Assembly (NCBI GenBank): GCA_945833925.1
Contig: CAMAFX010000020.1
Span: forward strand, 1 to 36,073
Length of the DNA: 36,073 nucleotides
Direction of reading: 5' to 3'
Source: an uncultured Prevotellaceae bacterium
GTDB lineage: Bacteria > Bacteroidota > Bacteroidia > Bacteroidales > Bacteroidaceae
The position numbers and the translations under genes were made by a program. The notes beneath the pieces are model-generated. The model ran no database searches. It saw only the letters and a program-made list of their open reading frames with translations, and was not told the DNA's origin. Below are positions 29,684 to 36,073 of this stretch, piece by piece. Position 1 is the first letter of the stretch. Each line of letters opens with the position of its first letter.

Positions 29684-30193
29684 ATGAGAGAAATAAGGTT
29701 CCGTGACGACATACTTCCGCTCAAGGACAAGCTCTTCAGACTTGCATTGCGAGTCACGCTTGACAGAGAGGAAGCAGAGGACATAGTTCAGGATACAATG
29801 CTGAAACTGTGGGAGCGTCGCGATGAATGGCAGAAGATAGAGTCGCTCGAAGCATTCAGCATGACGCTCTGCCGAAACCTTGCTCTCGACCACTGCAAGT
29901 CGGCTCGAATGAACAACATGAGGCTCGACGACACGGTGGAACAGTCAGGCTCCTCAATCACTCCGCTTGACGAACTGGACAGCAAGATGCGACTTGAGAC
30001 ACTGAAGCGGTTAATCGAGCAACTTCCCGAGGTGCAACGAAGCATACTCATGCTGCGCGACAACGAAGGGAAACGCTACGACGAGATAGCATCCATCCTT
30101 GGCATATCCGAGAGTCAGGTAAAGGTCTATCTGCACCGAGCGAGAATAAGATTGAAAGAACAACTAAGCCAATTTGAGAGACATGGACTATAA
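29684..30193 (+). CDS. ECF-type RNA polymerase sigma factor
   Basis: The ATG at 29684 gives 169 residues; an in-frame GTG at 29681 is the only alternative nearby. Region 2 (about residues 15-85) has ALRVTLDREEAEDIVQDTMLKLWERR, and region 4 (about 108-165) has LPEVQRSILMLRDNEGKRYDEIASILGISESQVKVYLHRAR. The gene overlaps the next by 11 bases, so the two are coupled. It differs clearly in sequence from the ECF factor at 913. Its regulon is unknown. Confidence 0.9.
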   Translation: MREIRFRDDILPLKDKLFRLALRVTLDREEAEDIVQDTMLKLWERRDEWQKIESLEAFSMTLCRNLALDHCKSARMNNMRLDDTVEQSGSSITPLDELDSKMRLETLKRLIEQLPEVQRSILMLRDNEGKRYDEIASILGISESQVKVYLHRARIRLKEQLSQFERHGL

Positions 30194-30683
30194 ATACATC
30201 GAACAACTGCTTGAACGCTACTGGGAGTGTGAGACATCACTGCAGGAAGAGAGCATACTGCGCAGTTTCTTTGCACAGGATGATGTGCCATCTCATCTCA
30301 AGGAGTATCAGGCAATCTTCCAGGCCGAGAATGCGCTCTCCGAGGAATGTCTGTCCGACGATTTCGATCAGCGCATGATGGCACTTGTCGATGACGAGGC
30401 CGACAGCAGGAAGGTGGTCAAGGCTAAGGTTATCAAGATGGAGTATCGCATCCGCCCCTTCTTCAAGGCTGCTGCTGTGGTGGCAATAGTCCTTACGCTT
30501 GGAATGGCTGTCCAGCAGGGTATGTACTCCGATTCTGCCGATGTGAACGCCATGTTCATACCTTCGCAGATTGTCAACGAGTCGCCCGAAACGGCTCTTG
30601 ACAAGAATGTCGAGTCGCTGGCTGACTCACTGGCACGTCTGCAGGACAAGACAGGCATTGCAAACACCTCGCTTCGTCCATGA
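30183..30683 (+). CDS. Putative membrane anti-sigma factor
   Basis: The ATG at 30183 gives 166 residues; an upstream TTG at 30174 is less likely. A cytoplasmic N-terminal domain of about 90 residues is acidic and helical (LLERYWECETSLQEESILRSFF). One membrane helix follows at about residues 93-111 (FFKAAAVVAIVLTLGMAVQ), and then a short periplasmic tail of about 55 residues. The overlap with the sigma gene and the topology support an anti-sigma role. No zinc motif is visible. Confidence 0.65.
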   Translation: MDYKYIEQLLERYWECETSLQEESILRSFFAQDDVPSHLKEYQAIFQAENALSEECLSDDFDQRMMALVDDEADSRKVVKAKVIKMEYRIRPFFKAAAVVAIVLTLGMAVQQGMYSDSADVNAMFIPSQIVNESPETALDKNVESLADSLARLQDKTGIANTSLRP

Positions 30684-30772
30684 TGCTCCGTCCGGAATTG
30701 ACACATTTTAATGCTTTTCTATAAACCTAAGTTAGACATCTAAAACAAATCTTTTATCCTAAAGATCTAACG

Positions 30773-30811
30773 AGAGACTGGGACGGCCGTGAGGTCGTCC
30801 CGGTCTCTTTT
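30773..30811 (+). terminator. Intrinsic terminator after the sigma/anti-sigma pair
   Basis: AGAGACTGGGACG (30773-30785) pairs with CGTCCCGGTCTCT (30796-30808) with one wobble pair, followed by TTTT. Between 30684 and 31015 there is no gene. The stretch holds this terminator, three copies of TTAACTTTTAAT (30901, 30931, 30944) of unknown role, and the next promoter. Confidence 0.85.
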
Positions 30812-30966
30812 GTAGGATGGTGAAAGGGTGGTGAAGCAACCTTTTTTTAAAAACTTTTAAGCGTTCATCACGCATTTTTTCAGTTTTTTAATTTTCACTA
30901 TTAACTTTTAATCGTCTGCCACGCAATTTTTTAACTTTTAATTATTAACTTTTAATTCAATTATGA

Positions 30967-30985
30967 ATTCTTTTTCGTATCTTTG
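30967..30985 (+). promoter_or_regulatory. Promoter of the OmpA-like/TPR lipoprotein gene
   Basis: The -7 box is TATCTTTG (30978-30985). The 19 bases ATTCTTTTTCGTATCTTTG are identical to those upstream of leuS (17656-17674). The -33 match is weak in both, which suggests a shared promoter variant. Confidence 0.6.
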
Positions 30986-31004
30986 TGCAGAAAAATGTAA
31001 AAAC

Positions 31005-31011
31005 AAAGGAG
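31005..31011 (+). promoter_or_regulatory. Shine-Dalgarno sequence of the lipoprotein gene
   Basis: AAAGGAG lies 4 bases before the ATG at 31016. Clear Shine-Dalgarno sites are uncommon in Bacteroidota and absent before most genes in this window. This one supports the start and suggests strong translation. Confidence 0.6.
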
Positions 31012-31015
31012 ATAT

Positions 31016-32710
31016 ATGAAAAAGAAAATCGTTTTGGTAGCGCTTGGCAGTGCATTCATTCTCACAAGTTGCTCGAAGTTAGGTCCACTTTATCCTGAAT
31101 ATTTCAAGGTAAATCCAACTCCGCTGGAGGCAGTTGGCAACGAGGTTCCAGCCACAATCTATGGTACTTTCCCTGCAAAGTATATGAAGAAGAAGGCACA
31201 GATAACCATCACACCCGTGCTGAAGTATGGCAACGGTATGGCACAGGGACAGAGTGCTTCGTTCCAGGGCGAGAAGGTAGAGGCTAATGCCACTACCATC
31301 CAGTACAAGACAGGTGGTAACTTCACGATGAAGAACACCTGGGCATACAGCGAGGAGATGCTCAAGAGCGATCTCTATCTGCAGTTCGATGCCAAGGTTG
31401 GCAAGAAGGTTGTAAGCATCCCCGAGGTTAAGGTGGGCTACGGTGTGCTTTCAACAAGCACCCTTCTTGGTCGTTGCCTTTCCAACAGCAATGCTGCCAT
31501 TGCTCCCGATGCCTTCCAGCGTATCATCGAGCAGAAGCAGGAGGCTAACATCAAGTTCCTCATTGCCCAGGCAAACCTCCGCACCAGCGAGCTGACCAAC
31601 GTCAGTGTTCGCGATCTTGTCAACATTCTCAAGGAAATCAATGACAACGAGGAGACACGTGCACTCGAGAACGTAGAGGTCAGTGCATACGCTTCGCCAG
31701 ATGGTCGTTTCGACTTCAACGAGAAACTGGCAGAGGCACGCCAGAACGTAAGTGCTGATTTCCTCAAGAAGGAACTCAAGAAGATTCAGATGGATGCCGA
31801 CATCAACACCAAGTACACAGCCGAGGATTGGGACGGCTTCCAGGAACTCGTTTCGCAGAGCAACCTTCAGGACAAGCAGGTCATCCTTCGTGTACTCTCG
31901 ATGTATCAGGACCCAGAGCAGCGCGAGCAGCAGATCAAGAATATGAGCGAGATATACACCGACATCAAGGAGGGTATCATGCCTGAGTTGCGTCGTGCAC
32001 GCCTCATTGTCCGCTACGATGTCATCGGTCGCAGTGATGACCAGATTATCGAGCAGTTCGGCAGCGATGCTTCCAAACTGAGCGTCGAGGAGTTGCTCTA
32101 TGGTGCAGGTACACTCATGGAGAATGCTGCCGACCAGCAGACATGGCTCCAGCGTACAGCCCAGCTCTATCCTTCCGACTACCGTGCATTCAATAACCTC
32201 GCACAGTTGGCATATGCAGGCGGCAACGTTGCTGCAGCAAAGGAATATCTGCAGCAGGCACAGAACATCAGCAGCAATGCTCCCGAGGTTAACACCAACA
32301 TGGCCCTCATCTCACTTCTCGAGGGTAATGTTGACAAGGCAGAAACCTTCCTTGCCAAGGGTAGCGGCAGCAACACCTTCGAGGAGATTATGGGAACACT
32401 CAACCTTGCCAAGGGTAACTACGTGCAGGCTCAGAGTAGCCTTCATGGTGTAAACAACAACGCTGCTGCACTGGCACAGATTCTCAACAAGGACTACGAG
32501 TCTGCCGGGAAGACCATCTCTGCCATCCAGAATCCAGACGCAACCACCAGTTATCTGCAGGCTGTCCTGGCAGCACGCACAAGCGACACCGGTACCTTGG
32601 TAAACAGTCTTCGTCAGGTTATCGAGAAGGATCCAACACTGGCTAAGCGTGCCCTCATGGACCTCGAGTTTGCCAAGTACGGCAGCACAGTCAAGAGTTT
32701 GGTAAAATAA
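31016..32710 (+). CDS. Lipoprotein with OmpA-like and TPR-like regions
   Basis: The 564-residue protein starts with a lipoprotein signal (FILTSC, Cys19). Residues 35-200 are beta-rich and of unknown family. An OmpA-like stretch lies at about residues 216-260 (ENVEVSAYASPDGRFDFNEKLAEARQNV), resembling the peptidoglycan-binding OmpA C-domain in its NxxLAxxRA pattern. From about 365 to 500 the sequence is helical with TPR-like repeats (YRAFNNLAQLAYAGGNVAAAKEYLQQA). An outer-membrane or periplasmic scaffold anchored near peptidoglycan is likely. It has a strong promoter and Shine-Dalgarno site and its own terminator, so it is probably an abundant single-gene unit. Confidence 0.75.
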   Translation: MKKKIVLVALGSAFILTSCSKLGPLYPEYFKVNPTPLEAVGNEVPATIYGTFPAKYMKKKAQITITPVLKYGNGMAQGQSASFQGEKVEANATTIQYKTGGNFTMKNTWAYSEEMLKSDLYLQFDAKVGKKVVSIPEVKVGYGVLSTSTLLGRCLSNSNAAIAPDAFQRIIEQKQEANIKFLIAQANLRTSELTNVSVRDLVNILKEINDNEETRALENVEVSAYASPDGRFDFNEKLAEARQNVSADFLKKELKKIQMDADINTKYTAEDWDGFQELVSQSNLQDKQVILRVLSMYQDPEQREQQIKNMSEIYTDIKEGIMPELRRARLIVRYDVIGRSDDQIIEQFGSDASKLSVEELLYGAGTLMENAADQQTWLQRTAQLYPSDYRAFNNLAQLAYAGGNVAAAKEYLQQAQNISSNAPEVNTNMALISLLEGNVDKAETFLAKGSGSNTFEEIMGTLNLAKGNYVQAQSSLHGVNNNAAALAQILNKDYESAGKTISAIQNPDATTSYLQAVLAARTSDTGTLVNSLRQVIEKDPTLAKRALMDLEFAKYGSTVKSLVK

Positions 32711-32725
32711 TATCATTAATACATA

Positions 32726-32771
32726 GAACGCCTTGTTGGAATACCCGTCCAGCGAGGCGTTCTGTCTTTTT
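32726..32771 (+). terminator. Intrinsic terminator of the lipoprotein gene
   Basis: GAACGCCT (32726-32733) with TGGA (32737-32740) pairs with TCCA (32748-32751) and AGGCGTTC (32755-32762). TCTTTTTCC follows. The next gene begins at 32777. Confidence 0.8.
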
Positions 32772-32776
32772 CCGAA

Positions 32777-33844
32777 ATGTCAGTGCACAAAATCAGTTCT
32801 CCCATGATAGACACTCGCTTATGTCATCGTTATTTCCGTCGTTGTAAGTTCCCGTTTGTTGGTGCTTCCCTCGCCGTCGTGCTTTCCTTTGTCATGTTTT
32901 CCTGTGGTACGCCTCAGGGTAAACTCTGCATCGAAGGCGAGTACAAGGGAATAAACCAGGCAGACTTCCTTATACTGAGCACCGATGGCGGCATGGACCA
33001 TGTCGACACGCTGCACCTTCGCAATGGCGAGTTCGAGTATTTGTGCGACCTCTCCTACGATGCTACGTTCTCCATCGTCTATCCCAACAATACCAACCTT
33101 ATCATCTGGGCGCACAGCGGTGATGACATAAGCATCGACGGCGATGCCCAGGAGTTGTGGAAAGTGAAGGTGAAGGGCAACAAGGAGAACGAACTCTACA
33201 CCGAGTTCAGACAACAGTGCGAGGAGAACGACCTCGTGTCGCTGCGCAACACGGCGGCACGCATCATCCGCCAGCATCCCGAAAACGCAGTTTCGGTACA
33301 TCTTCTCACTCAGTATTTTCTTATGTCCGACGATGTGCCTGCCGACAGCATCAACCGTCTGTACGATGTGTTGAGTCAGGCACAGCCCGAGTCGCCCAAG
33401 GTGGCAGCCCTCGCCGGCATCATCCGTCACAGTACAGCTCTGCGCAAGGGTGCCCCTATGCCTTCCTTCGATGTCGTTACAGCCGACAGCACCCATCACT
33501 CTCTTGCATCCTACAAGGGCAGTCCCTTCATCCTCTACTTCTGGGCAGGATGGCAGGGCAATGCCTACGTCCTGCACCGCGAACTGGCAACTATCAAGGA
33601 ACAGTCCAACGACAGTGTCAAGGTTCTTGGTTACAGTCTTGACGTCGACAGTCTCTCACTAAGGATTAATGGTCCTTCATCCCAGACTGGTATTCCCACC
33701 TATTGCGATTACAAGGGTTTCAACAGTCCGCTGGTTGGCAAACTGGGCATCACCTCGCTGCCTCGAATCATCCTTGTGGGTGGCGATGGCAAGATACAGC
33801 GTATTGAGTCGGACGTGACAAAGTTGAAGGGATATAGGTTCTAA
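32777..33844 (+). CDS. Thioredoxin-fold lipoprotein without the CxxC motif
   Basis: The 355-residue protein has a lipobox-like FVMFSC after a long N-terminus; the Met at 32807 is an alternative start. An N-terminal DUF4369-like domain (about residues 48-135) is followed by a helical linker and a TlpA/AhpC-type thioredoxin domain from about residue 225. The active site reads FWAGW-QGNA (Gln260, Ala263) where thioredoxins have WCxxC, so both catalytic cysteines are absent. The cis-Pro loop (TSLPRIILVG) is kept. A binding or structural role is more likely than disulfide exchange. It lies 14 bases before the YifB-type gene. Confidence 0.82.
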   Translation: MSVHKISSPMIDTRLCHRYFRRCKFPFVGASLAVVLSFVMFSCGTPQGKLCIEGEYKGINQADFLILSTDGGMDHVDTLHLRNGEFEYLCDLSYDATFSIVYPNNTNLIIWAHSGDDISIDGDAQELWKVKVKGNKENELYTEFRQQCEENDLVSLRNTAARIIRQHPENAVSVHLLTQYFLMSDDVPADSINRLYDVLSQAQPESPKVAALAGIIRHSTALRKGAPMPSFDVVTADSTHHSLASYKGSPFILYFWAGWQGNAYVLHRELATIKEQSNDSVKVLGYSLDVDSLSLRINGPSSQTGIPTYCDYKGFNSPLVGKLGITSLPRIILVGGDGKIQRIESDVTKLKGYRF

Positions 33845-33858
33845 TACAGATATAGTCT

Positions 33859-35400
33859 ATGCTCGTAAAAACGTATAGTGCAGCGGTTCAGGGTCTCGAG
33901 GCAATCTCCGTAACGGTGGAGGTGAACGTTACCCAGGGCATGCGTTTTATTCTGGTCGGTTTGCCCGACAATGCAGTCAAGGAAAGCCACGAGCGCATTG
34001 TGGCAGCCGTACACAACAGCGGTTTCAGTGTGCCCATGCGTCAGGTAACCATCAATCTTGCTCCGGCAGATGTCAAGAAGGAGGGTAGTGGCTACGACCT
34101 GCCAATGGCAGTCGGCATGATGGCGGCAGAAGGCGTTGTCACCTGTCAGTTGCTGCCCACCACCATGATGGTTGGCGAGTTGAGTCTCGACGGTTCCATC
34201 CAGCCCATTCGCGGAGCATTGCCCATTGCCATCAAGGCACGCAGCATGGGCTACGAGCGTCTTATCGTTCCCATCCAGAACGTACGCGAGGCTGCCGTGG
34301 TCAACAACCTGAAGGTATACGGAGCACACAACCTGACCGAGGTTGTCGACCTGCTGAATGGTGGCAATATGCTTCAGCCTACAGAGGTGGATACGCGACG
34401 TGAGTTCTACGACCAGCAGACAACATTCGAATACGACTTCTGCGATGTCAAGGGGCAGGAGAGCGTCAAGCGTGCCCTCGAGCTGGCAGCTGCAGGTGGT
34501 CACAACGTTATCATGGTAGGACCTCCGGGCAGTGGTAAGAGTATGCTTTCCAAGCGTTTGCCCAGCATTCTGCCACCACTGTCGCTCAGCGAGAGTCTCG
34601 AAACGACACAGGTTCATTCCATTGCAGGTGTTCTCAAGAGCGACACCTCACTCATTGCTACACGTCCTTTCCGTAGTCCCCACCACACCATTTCGCCTGT
34701 GGCACTTGTTGGCGGCGGACTCAATCCTCAGCCCGGCGAGATAAGTCTGGCACATAATGGTGTTCTCTTTGCCGACGAGTTGCCCGAGTTCAACAGGAAT
34801 GTTCTCGAGGTACTCCGCCAGCCGCTCGAGGACAGGTCGATAAACATCTCTCGTGCCAAGTACAGTGTCACTTATCCTTGCAACTTCATGTTCGTGGCAG
34901 CAATGAACCCATGCCCATGTGGTTACTATAACCATCCCACCAAGCGTTGTGTCTGTACTCCTGGACAGATAACACGCTATCTTAACAAGATTTCCGGTCC
35001 TTTGCTCGACCGTATCGACCTCCAGATAGAGATAGCACCGCTCAGTTTCGAGGAACTCTCCAAGGCAGCTCCGGGCGAGAGTTCTGCTCAGATACGCGAG
35101 CGTGTCATCCGTGCCCGCCATATTCAGGAGCAGCGCTACAAGGATCATCCTGGCATTCACTGCAATGCACAGATGACCGAGAAACTTCTCAACCAGTACT
35201 GCGTACTCGACGAGCCAACAAGGGAGTTGCTCCGACAGGCTATGGCAAGGCTCAACCTATCTGCCCGTGCCTACAGCCGCATCCTGAAAGTAGCCCGCAC
35301 CATTGCCGACCTGGAAGGCAAGGATAACATCGAGATGAACCACGTAGCCGAAGCCGTAGGCTACCGCAGCCTTGACCGTGGCGACTGGGCGGAAAGATAG
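33859..35400 (+). CDS. YifB/ComM-type Mg-chelatase-like AAA+ ATPase
   Basis: The 513-residue protein belongs to the YifB/ComM family. An N-terminal ChlI-like domain (about residues 1-185) has GMRFILVGLPDNAVKESHERI. An AAA+ ATPase domain follows with Walker A GPPGSGKS (residues 221-228), Walker B VLFADELPEF, and a Cys-rich segment NPCPCGYYNHPTKRCVC that probably binds zinc. A C-terminal region ends VAEAVGYRSLDRG. ComM promotes branch migration during natural transformation in Vibrio. The function in Bacteroidota is not shown. It follows the thioredoxin-like gene by 14 bases, and no competence genes are adjacent. Length is normal for the family. Confidence 0.93.
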   Translation: MLVKTYSAAVQGLEAISVTVEVNVTQGMRFILVGLPDNAVKESHERIVAAVHNSGFSVPMRQVTINLAPADVKKEGSGYDLPMAVGMMAAEGVVTCQLLPTTMMVGELSLDGSIQPIRGALPIAIKARSMGYERLIVPIQNVREAAVVNNLKVYGAHNLTEVVDLLNGGNMLQPTEVDTRREFYDQQTTFEYDFCDVKGQESVKRALELAAAGGHNVIMVGPPGSGKSMLSKRLPSILPPLSLSESLETTQVHSIAGVLKSDTSLIATRPFRSPHHTISPVALVGGGLNPQPGEISLAHNGVLFADELPEFNRNVLEVLRQPLEDRSINISRAKYSVTYPCNFMFVAAMNPCPCGYYNHPTKRCVCTPGQITRYLNKISGPLLDRIDLQIEIAPLSFEELSKAAPGESSAQIRERVIRARHIQEQRYKDHPGIHCNAQMTEKLLNQYCVLDEPTRELLRQAMARLNLSARAYSRILKVARTIADLEGKDNIEMNHVAEAVGYRSLDRGDWAER

Positions 35401-35402
35401 GG

Positions 35403-35600
35403 AAGACAGGTAATCATAAACTGATTCACAAAGACAACAACACGGTAGTCTTGGAGAATGGCTACTGGCAGGGAACCATCGTTTATATGGAGATAACGAC
35501 ATCGAAGGAGATTAACCCCAACGATGTTGTTGACCACCGCACTGATGCAGAGCGTAGCATACTTGTGGCGCTGCAGAGAAGAAACAAGGTGTTGAGATAG
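35403..35600 (+). pseudogene. Gene remnant, about 66 codons without a good start
   Basis: An open frame runs from just after the yifB stop to TAG at 35600 and reads like real protein (TVVLENGYWQGTIVYMEITT … ILVALQRRNKVLR). There is no ATG until 35487, which would leave only 37 codons. The frame overlaps nothing and differs from the yifB frame. It may be the C-terminal remnant of a lost gene or a short real ORF. I do not recognise the family. Confidence 0.35.
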
Positions 35601-35621
35601 GACTATTTATAATAAGAATAT

Positions 35622-35652
35622 TTTGTAGTAAGTAAAATATTAATTACTTTTG
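35622..35652 (+). promoter_or_regulatory. Consensus promoter of the MNT gene with a palindromic operator
   Basis: TTTG (35622-35625), a 19-base spacer and TACTTTTG (35645-35652) match the housekeeping consensus exactly, with the ATG 21 bases downstream. A perfect inverted repeat, AATATTTT (35617-35624) and AAAATATT (35634-35641), overlaps the -33 box and most of the spacer. It is a candidate operator for autoregulation by the toxin-antitoxin complex. Confidence 0.7.
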
Positions 35653-35672
35653 CAAAAAAGGAACGATTATAA

Positions 35673-35975
35673 ATGAAGACAACAAACGATTATATATCAA
35701 TCATCAAATCACATATATCAGATTTGACATTACGATTTAACATATCGTCACTGTATATCTTCGGATCTGTTGCAAGGGGAGAACAGACAGAGAACAGTGA
35801 TATCGATATTTATGTGAAGATGCCTGCAAAGATGTATCTCGTTATTGCAGCAAAGCAATACTTGGAAGAAATTCTGGGTTGTAATGTAGATGTGGTGAGA
35901 GACCATCCTTCACTTAATTCTTACCTTAGACAGCAAATAGAACATGATGGAATCAATGTCTTTGGAGCAGCGTAA
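35673..35975 (+). CDS. MNT-type minimal nucleotidyltransferase (antitoxin of HEPN-MNT pair)
   Basis: The 100-residue protein has the nucleotidyltransferase signature GSVARGEQTENSDIDIYV, with G31-S32 and the metal-binding Asp43 and Asp45. It is a minimal nucleotidyltransferase of the MntA type. In known HEPN-MNT systems it neutralises a HEPN toxin, in some cases by adding AMP residues to it. The next frame overlaps its end by about 32 bases and begins like a DUF86/HEPN protein. It has its own promoter and palindrome. Confidence 0.85.
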   Translation: MKTTNDYISIIKSHISDLTLRFNISSLYIFGSVARGEQTENSDIDIYVKMPAKMYLVIAAKQYLEEILGCNVDVVRDHPSLNSYLRQQIEHDGINVFGAA

Positions 35976-36039
35976 ACTTGTTGGTAACATACTATCACAG
36001 ATTGATACTGGCATATCCGAAATTATTGTTGTCCGCTAA
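35944..36039 (+). pseudogene. HEPN/DUF86-like toxin frame, stops after 31 residues
   Basis: This frame starts inside the 3' end of the MNT gene (ATG 35944; 35956 also possible). Its product contains LEQRKLVGNILSQIDTGISEII, which resembles the first helix of DUF86 HEPN toxins. It ends at TAA (36037-36039) after 31 codons, when a full toxin has about 110-140. The rest of the window to 36073 shows no clear continuation in another frame. This is either a truncated toxin or a frameshift just beyond the visible part; the window ends too soon to tell. Confidence 0.5.
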
Positions 36040-36073
36040 ATGGACATTAGTCCTTGATTTTGCTGTTATTTGT

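Overview
The window looks like a chromosomal segment of a Bacteroidota species, most likely Prevotella or a close relative. The support is: promoters of the TTTG-N19-TAnnTTTG type, few Shine-Dalgarno sequences, many secreted proteins and lipoproteins, a PorZ-like type IX secretion component, an OMP_b-brl-type outer-membrane barrel, a secreted S9 dipeptidyl peptidase, a large GH2 beta-galactosidase and a GLUG-repeat surface protein. No rRNA, CRISPR array, transposase or phage gene was seen. All identifications come from reading the sequence, without database searches.

Layout. 75-611 (-) is an unidentified two-helix membrane protein, divergent from a four-gene operon at 913-5845 (+): ECF sigma factor, small membrane anti-sigma candidate, secreted unknown protein and 910-aa outer-membrane barrel. 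5846-6624 holds a terminator, a tRNA-CAT (-) with its own promoter and terminator, and a 45-bp tandem repeat array that starts just after a perfect promoter. 6625-11750 encodes a DPP-IV-like peptidase and a GLUG-repeat protein, followed by ribF. A strong bidirectional hairpin separates ribF from a convergent 1363-aa secreted beta-galactosidase (12908-16999, -).

17000-17699 holds the divergent beta-galactosidase promoter, a candidate C-depleted non-coding RNA with its own promoter and terminator (about 17215-17590), and the leuS promoter. leuS, two tandem yitT-family genes, rdgB and porZ follow on + (17700-25502). On the minus strand, a DacB/PBP4-like lipoprotein gene precedes a gene fusing a HAD phosphatase to a hotdog thioesterase (27917-25567). 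nadB (+) diverges from them. A second ECF sigma/anti-sigma pair follows (29684-30683), then an OmpA-like/TPR lipoprotein, a thioredoxin-fold lipoprotein without its CxxC, and a YifB/ComM-type ATPase gene. The right end has a gene remnant and a HEPN-MNT-type pair with its own promoter and a palindromic operator candidate; its HEPN-side frame stops early.

How the parts connect: housekeeping functions (leuS, ribF, nadB, rdgB, tRNA) alternate with envelope functions. Two sigma/anti-sigma pairs suggest envelope sensing, the first linked to an outer-membrane barrel. The points most worth a second look are the C-poor RNA candidate at 17215-17590, the Cys-rich repeat ORF at 6358-6585, the HAD-hotdog fusion, and the MNT locus with its operator-like palindrome.
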